A stretch of 64,000 nt of DNA, taken from NCBI GenBank assembly GCA_947629445.1, contig CANRDU010000002.1:1-64000 (forward strand), read 5' to 3'. Positions within the stretch are counted from its first letter, which is position 1. Each line of letters opens with the position of its first letter. The notes beneath the pieces are model-generated. The model searched no databases and was not told where the DNA came from. It saw only the letters and a list, made by a program, of their open reading frames with translations. Both the position numbers and the translations under genes were made by a program. The DNA is from an uncultured Bacilli bacterium (GTDB lineage Bacteria; Bacillota_I; Bacilli_A; RF39; UBA660). Positions 58,761 to 64,000 of the stretch are shown here, one piece after another.

Positions 58761-58795
58761 AAAAAAAAACTTACTAATTACTACCTTATCAGTAA
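58761..58795 (-). terminator. Intrinsic terminator of ASCH gene
   Basis: Minus-strand TTACTGAT...ATTAGTAA G T9. Confidence 0.6.
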
Positions 58796-59203
58796 TCATG
58801 ATTTTAACAATTCTATTTTTCCTTCATAATTCCAAAAACTTAATTTTCCATTAATCGGAATAGGTTTTATTTTTTCTATATTTTCTAATTGAAAGCCATA
58901 ACCATCCCATTCGCTATTATGAACTACACCGTAATAAACTAACTCATTTTCCTCTTTTAATTTTTTCTTTAAGGATTCATCTACAGGAACAACATCTTTG
59001 ATGATTGCTTTAGCAATAATACATCCACTAGGATAATCCAAGGAAAGATGTTCATAACGGCGCATTGCCTCTTTATCAATGCCTTTACCAGCATGAATTA
59101 GAATTTCACCACGATATTTTGTCTTCCAAGTGCGAAATTCATAGTGCTTAAAGCCTTCTGCTATAAGAGTTGCGAATGGTTGTTTAACCGTAATTACTTT
59201 CAT
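58796..59203 (-). CDS. ASCH domain-containing protein
   Basis: VKQPFATLIAEGFKHYEFRTWKTKYRGEILIHAGKG. Confidence 0.93.
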   Translation of the reverse strand: MKVITVKQPFATLIAEGFKHYEFRTWKTKYRGEILIHAGKGIDKEAMRRYEHLSLDYPSGCIIAKAIIKDVVPVDESLKKKLKEENELVYYGVVHNSEWDGYGFQLENIEKIKPIPINGKLSFWNYEGKIELLKS

Positions 59204-59221
59204 ATTTCTCCTATTTTACGC

Positions 59222-59272
59222 ACAACTATGTGCATAATTTGTCAATTTAACAAAAATTATGCACATAGTTGT
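59222..59272 (-). promoter_or_regulatory. 19-bp perfect inverted repeat overlapping predicted ASCH promoter
   Basis: ACAACTATGTGCATAATTT-N13-AAATTATGCACATAGTTGT; minus-strand TTGACA-N17-TGTTAA spans it. Confidence 0.8.
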
Positions 59273-59361
59273 CAATAATGTTGTCTTTTGTTTTTCTACC
59301 ACGTCTATAATTATACCAAGGAAGTTTTCAAATAGCAAGAAAAAAAGTAGCATAGCTACTT

Positions 59362-60387
59362 TTATCTATTTGGATCTACTAAAATCTTAACAGCGTCATC
59401 ATTACCAGACGTAAGTCTTTCATAAGAAGCTTGTACCTGATCAAGTCCAACAATATCATCTACAAATTTTAATACATCAATCTGTTCATTTTCCATTAAA
59501 TCAATACAAGTTTGGAACTCTTCTTTCGTATAAGCAATCGCTCCTTGAACATCAATTTCACGCATAACAGCTAACATTGTTGGAATAGTAACTGGCTCCA
59601 TAGAAACACCAACAAGAATAACCCTTCCACCTGGTTTTACTGCCATCAACGCACTACTAACCGCTGGGGCATTTCCACAACATTCGATAACAAAGTCAAA
59701 TCCGCCACCCGTTTTGGTAACTATTTTATTCATGAATTCAGGATCTTTAGCATCAAACCACTCATCGGCTACTCCTAACTTAACGGCCTTTTCACCACGA
59801 GCGGCATTGGTTTCTGACAATGCGACATAACTTGCTCCTTCCATTCTTGCGAACATAGCTGAAACAAGTCCAATAATTCCTCCACCAACAACTAATACTT
59901 TAGCACCTACTTTAATATCGGCTAAATGAATGGCATGAAGTCCTACAGCCGTTGGTTCTACCATTGCTACTTCTTCATCTGTAACATTAGCAGGAACTTT
60001 AATAACCATATCTGGTCTGATAGACATTTTTGGTGCTAAACCACCTGGATTCGTAAGAGAAAGACCTGTAGCATATGTCCAAGTGTTTGGACAATATTGA
60101 GGATTTCCTTTCTTACAAGCCTCACATTCTCCACAAGGAGAAATTGGTAAAGCAGTAACTCTATCTCCTACTTTTAAATCTTCTCTACTTCCTGGATTGG
60201 TTACGACACCGCAATATTCATGTCCCATAACTAATCCGACAGGTTCACCTGCTACCCAATAGTGGATATCAGATCCACAAATACCCGTCTTTTTTACATC
60301 AATCACAACACTTCCATCTTGTGATACTGGTTCATCCATTTCTGTTACTTCAAATTCACGAACACCTTTAATAGCAACACATCTCAT
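59362..60387 (-). CDS. Zinc-dependent alcohol/polyol dehydrogenase (sorbitol dehydrogenase-like)
   Basis: GICGSDIHYW, GHEYCGVV, CGECEACKKGNPQYCPN, VVGGGIIGL; start trimmed to MRCVAIKG. Confidence 0.93.
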   Translation of the reverse strand: MRCVAIKGVREFEVTEMDEPVSQDGSVVIDVKKTGICGSDIHYWVAGEPVGLVMGHEYCGVVTNPGSREDLKVGDRVTALPISPCGECEACKKGNPQYCPNTWTYATGLSLTNPGGLAPKMSIRPDMVIKVPANVTDEEVAMVEPTAVGLHAIHLADIKVGAKVLVVGGGIIGLVSAMFARMEGASYVALSETNAARGEKAVKLGVADEWFDAKDPEFMNKIVTKTGGGFDFVIECCGNAPAVSSALMAVKPGGRVILVGVSMEPVTIPTMLAVMREIDVQGAIAYTKEEFQTCIDLMENEQIDVLKFVDDIVGLDQVQASYERLTSGNDDAVKILVDPNR

Positions 60388-60561
60388 ATTTTGACCTCCT
60401 ATTATTCTCATTATATCACAAAACCTTGGGAAGAGTACTTATAACAGAATTCGTTTACAGATATTGTACACCTTCCTTAAAACTTTCGATTTCTCCCTTT
60501 AACATTATTCCATTCTTTACAAATTTTATGCTAATAATTAGAAACCAAAATTGGTTTATTG

Positions 60562-61527
60562 TTATAAAAATATCTTTGGTAGGAAAATAAGTACCGCAAT
60601 GATAACAGAAATTATCGCTAACACTAAAACGGCTCCTGCCGATAAATCTTTTGCTAATTTTGCCTTGTCATTTTTCTCTGGCATAGCAATATCGACAACG
60701 GTTTCTACAGCAGTATTCATAATTTCTGCTGATATCACTATTCCAAATAAAATGATACATACCATCCATTCTACGGTAGATATTTGAAAATAAAATCCAA
60801 AAAAAGTAACTAAGATAACAGCCAAAACATGAATTTTCATATTGCGTTCAGAAAGAAACGCACTCCAAATACCTTCTCCTGCATGATAAAAACTGCGAAA
60901 GAGACTCTTCTGTTTCATATTTTCCCTCGATTCTCTAAAGTTAATCCACATAAGAACATAAAAAGCTCCTAATGAAAAACCAGCTATTACATCACTTGCA
61001 TAATGAACCCCCAAATAAATACGACTAAATCCAATTCCCAAAATCAGAATAGATAAGAAAAGAGTGAGTGAATTTTTTAAAGACTTTGCCTTTTTACTTT
61101 TCCAAAGAAGATAAATAAAATATCCATAAAAAACCATAGAAACCATGGAGTGTCCCGATGGAAAACTATATCCTGTTTCCTTCACCAATCTATAACACAA
61201 TAAAGGTCTAGGTCGTTGAACAACCATTTTTAATATTTGACTAATTAAAACAGCTCCCCCTAAATTTCCTAAAAAATAAAGCCTTTCTACTTTACTCTTT
61301 AAAAAATAAAGAGTTCCCACCGTAATAATCGCTAGTCCTAATACACTAGCGAGGAAGGTAAATCCTGTAAAAAAAAGATTAAGGAAATCTGTCCTACCGG
61401 CTAGTACAACCGTATTAATCATTACTTTATCTAACCACAATTCTCCATTAAAATGAATCTGATACATGATTATTAAAAAGAAAATTAAACAAAACAATGC
61501 TAAAAGAAACCGTTTATTATTTTTCAT
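60562..61527 (-). CDS. PAP2 phosphatase fused to DgkA-family lipid kinase
   Basis: PAP2 motifs KMVVQRPRP, PSGHSM, SRIYLGVHYASDV; C-term ISAEIMNTAVETVVDIAMPEKNDKAKLAKDLSAGAVL. Confidence 0.93.
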   Translation of the reverse strand: MKNNKRFLLALFCLIFFLIIMYQIHFNGELWLDKVMINTVVLAGRTDFLNLFFTGFTFLASVLGLAIITVGTLYFLKSKVERLYFLGNLGGAVLISQILKMVVQRPRPLLCYRLVKETGYSFPSGHSMVSMVFYGYFIYLLWKSKKAKSLKNSLTLFLSILILGIGFSRIYLGVHYASDVIAGFSLGAFYVLMWINFRESRENMKQKSLFRSFYHAGEGIWSAFLSERNMKIHVLAVILVTFFGFYFQISTVEWMVCIILFGIVISAEIMNTAVETVVDIAMPEKNDKAKLAKDLSAGAVLVLAIISVIIAVLIFLPKIFL

Positions 61528-61600
61528 ACTTCACCTATTTTCATTGTATCATATTTTCTTGATTAAATTTCAAAAAAAACGAATTGCCAAGCAATTTCGT

Positions 61601-62329
61601 CTATCCTAAAATAACATCTAAATACATCATAATGGCAAATCCAATCATAAAAGATACTACCCCACTATTACTATTATTTACTTTACTCTTAGGGATTAAT
61701 TCATCCACTACGACATAAAACATCGTTCCCGCTGCTAGTGATAAAAAGAAAGGCATAAAAGGTTCTAATACATGAGATAATAATACCATTAAGATACCAA
61801 AGATAGGTTCTACTATTCCAGATACCATTCCATATAAAAAGGCTTTTCCTTTGCCCTTCCCTTCTTCTAAAAGAGTAAAAGATACCGCCATTCCTTCTGG
61901 AATGTTTTGAATAGCAATTCCTATTGCTAATGCCAGAGTGGTCGCTAAAGTTGCCATAGAATTTTGCGTATAAGTTAAAGCACAAGCAAGTCCTACAATC
62001 ATTCCTTCTGGAATATTATGCAAGGTTACTGCTAAAAAGAAAAAAGATTGTTTTTTTTCTTTAGAGGAAAGAAAAAAGTCCAAAACCCAGAGAAACAACC
62101 CTCCTATCAATATACTCATAATCACTAGAAAGCAATGCTTTGTACTATCTAGTGCTGGAAGTAGCAAAGAAAAAATAGAGGCTGCAATCATAATACCGCT
62201 TGCAAATCCTAAACATATTCTTTCCACCATCGCATTTACTTTAGGAATAATAAAAACAAAAGCAGCCCCTAATACCGTAGCCAAAAACATAAGGAGCGTA
62301 GAGATAATTACCAATACATAAATATTCAT
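61601..62329 (-). CDS. ZIP family metal transporter
   Basis: ALTLHNIPEGM-type HNIPEGMIVG and NIPEGMAVSFTL. Confidence 0.93.
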   Translation of the reverse strand: MNIYVLVIISTLLMFLATVLGAAFVFIIPKVNAMVERICLGFASGIMIAASIFSLLLPALDSTKHCFLVIMSILIGGLFLWVLDFFLSSKEKKQSFFFLAVTLHNIPEGMIVGLACALTYTQNSMATLATTLALAIGIAIQNIPEGMAVSFTLLEEGKGKGKAFLYGMVSGIVEPIFGILMVLLSHVLEPFMPFFLSLAAGTMFYVVVDELIPKSKVNNSNSGVVSFMIGFAIMMYLDVILG

Positions 62330-62396
62330 ATTTCACCTGCTACTCTTATTGTATGAAACTGATTCAAATATGTTATTTCAAAAAAAAAGAAGAAAC

Positions 62397-63218
62397 TTAG
62401 TTCTTCTTTCTTGTTCTTGCTGTTGTATTCGTTTTTCTGGTCGTTTTTTTCTTAGTTGTATTTGTGTTTTGGTTTTTTTTCTTTTCTTCTTTGGCATCTT
62501 CTACTACAATTTCCATTTCTTCTTTAGCAGACTCTATAACGATAGGTCCCTCTAAATCAATAAAGAAAATAGCTAATGCGGCAAAAGCTGCTCCTACTAA
62601 TGGTCCAACAATAAATACCCAAGCTTGTTCTAAGTACTCTCCACCCATGAATAAGGCAGGTGCTAAAGACCTAGCAGGATTTACAGATGTACCTGTTAAA
62701 TGAATTCCTAATAAATGAACAAGTACTAAAGTAAGTCCAATTACAATTGGCGCAACAGAATCTTTCTTTTTATCTCTCGTTACCCCAAGTACAGCTAATA
62801 CAAATACAAAGGTTAAAACGATTTCTACTATTAATGCTCCTAGCATGGTAATACTATTTCCACCGGCTAATTCACCAAAGGTATTAGCAGCTAGTCCAAA
62901 TGATTTATAATCACCAGTAACCGTAGAATTTAAGATCAACGCTAAAATACCACTTCCAGCGACAGCTCCTAATACTTGAGCGATAACATATCCTACAAAA
63001 TCCTTTGTAGAAATTCTTTTATCTACCCACATAGCAAATGATACAGCAGGATTAACATGGCACCCAGATACATTTCCAATCGTATAAGCAAGGGCAACTA
63101 TACTAAGACCAAATGCTAACGAAGTGGCAACAATATCTGCGTTTGTTAATGCGGCTACCCCACAGCCAAACAAAACCAAAACACAAGTTCCTAAAAACTC
63201 GCAAAGATATTTCTTCAT
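62397..63218 (-). CDS. MIP/aquaporin family channel with basic Lys/Thr-rich tail
   Basis: SGCHVNPAVSFAMW and GTSVNPARSLAPALF NPA motifs; start trimmed to MKKYLCEF. Confidence 0.95.
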   Translation of the reverse strand: MKKYLCEFLGTCVLVLFGCGVAALTNADIVATSLAFGLSIVALAYTIGNVSGCHVNPAVSFAMWVDKRISTKDFVGYVIAQVLGAVAGSGILALILNSTVTGDYKSFGLAANTFGELAGGNSITMLGALIVEIVLTFVFVLAVLGVTRDKKKDSVAPIVIGLTLVLVHLLGIHLTGTSVNPARSLAPALFMGGEYLEQAWVFIVGPLVGAAFAALAIFFIDLEGPIVIESAKEEMEIVVEDAKEEKKKNQNTNTTKKKTTRKTNTTARTRKKN

Positions 63219-63308
63219 ATCTCTCCATTCTCCTTCCGATTTCATTGTAGCACATTTTAAAAACGTTGTAAATCCTTTGTTTACAAAAGAAAAAGTACTT
63301 TCGTACTT

Positions 63309-63677
63309 TTAGCAACTAGTTTGAGAACCATCATAAATCCATGTATATTGATTGTTGTCATTATTCCAATGAATTCTGTAGATACCATTGATTACTTCGC
63401 CACCATCTGGATTTCTAATGGTAACATCTTCCAAATATCCTCCCTTTTTTAAATCAGTGACAGAAACACAAGCTTCATCCTCTGACACACTCTTAGTAAT
63501 ATAACTACGAACGGCATCATCCAACCGTTTAAATTGTTCCTCTCCAAGTTTATTTCTAGAGTTTTCTATCGTACCAGTTACAAGCGGATAAGCAATAAGC
63601 GCAATAATTCCTAAAACAACGATAACCGCTAACAATTCTACTAAAGTAAAACCACCATTTCTACTTACTTTCTTCAT
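63309..63677 (-). CDS. Prepilin-type (type IV pilin-like) protein
   Basis: GFTLVELLAVIVVLGIIALIAYPLV. Confidence 0.9.
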   Translation of the reverse strand: MKKVSRNGGFTLVELLAVIVVLGIIALIAYPLVTGTIENSRNKLGEEQFKRLDDAVRSYITKSVSEDEACVSVTDLKKGGYLEDVTIRNPDGGEVINGIYRIHWNNDNNQYTWIYDGSQTSC

Positions 63678-63763
63678 ACTATCACCAATTACAATTTATC
63701 ACATCTCATAAAAAAAAACAACAGCAGTATCAAACTTACTATTGTTTTTTGTAAAGTGTCTGT

Positions 63764-64000
63764 TTATTTTGTATAATCACAAGAACTACATTTGATAATA
63801 CCCTTTTTTTCCACTAACATTTCACCACAATCCGGGCATTTCTCCCCAATCGGTTTATCCCAGTATGCAGTTTTACATTTTGGATAATTACTACATCCAT
63901 AGAATACTTTTCCTTTTTTGCTTTTCTTTTCAACAATTTTAGAACCACAATTTGGACAATCGCAAACTTCAATTACCGTTCTTGGCTCTGTCTTAATATA
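63764..64000 (-). CDS. topA: Type I DNA topoisomerase, C-terminal zinc-ribbon part (truncated by window edge)
   Basis: Minus-strand reading ...[66 protein letters not shown]. Confidence 0.85.
   Translation of the reverse strand, partial: YIKTEPRTVIEVCDCPNCGSKIVEKKSKKGKVFYGCSNYPKCKTAYWDKPIGEKCPDCGEMLVEKKGIIKCSSCDYTK

Overview
This is a ~64 kb, AT-rich chromosomal window from a low-GC Gram-positive bacterium. A bile-salt-hydrolase-type gene suggests a gut-associated Bacilli/Firmicute, but the lineage cannot be fixed from sequence alone. Nearly all genes lie on the minus strand. The only supported plus-strand genes are acpS, a TetR regulator and an adenylosuccinate-synthetase homolog. I saw no rRNA, convincing tRNA, CRISPR array, integrase or intact prophage. 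The most interesting items are: (1) a PurZ-like (2-aminoadenylosuccinate-synthetase-like) member of the PurA superfamily on the chromosome (38012-39199), with GSCGKGK in place of GDEGKGK; (2) a Dlt-like surface-modification operon (16822-22275) with an unexpected fold-III PLP decarboxylase between the adenylation enzyme and the carrier protein; (3) a split small-domain + TIR locus (44914-45685), where the TIR ORF has only a TTG start and joins the upstream ORF by a +1 shift exactly at its stop codon; (4) an Rpn-family nuclease with an in-frame tandem copy of its C-terminal domain; (5) an MMPL/RND exporter with about seven helical repeats inserted in its soluble loop, next to TetR and a bile salt hydrolase; (6) several cis-regulatory palindromes and iterons (CsoR and ArsR-type operators, a 19-bp perfect inverted repeat over a promoter, triple ATCACACTTTT repeats, a leader terminator before a Ca/Na antiporter). 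All functional calls come from reading the translations and recalled family motifs. No database search was run.
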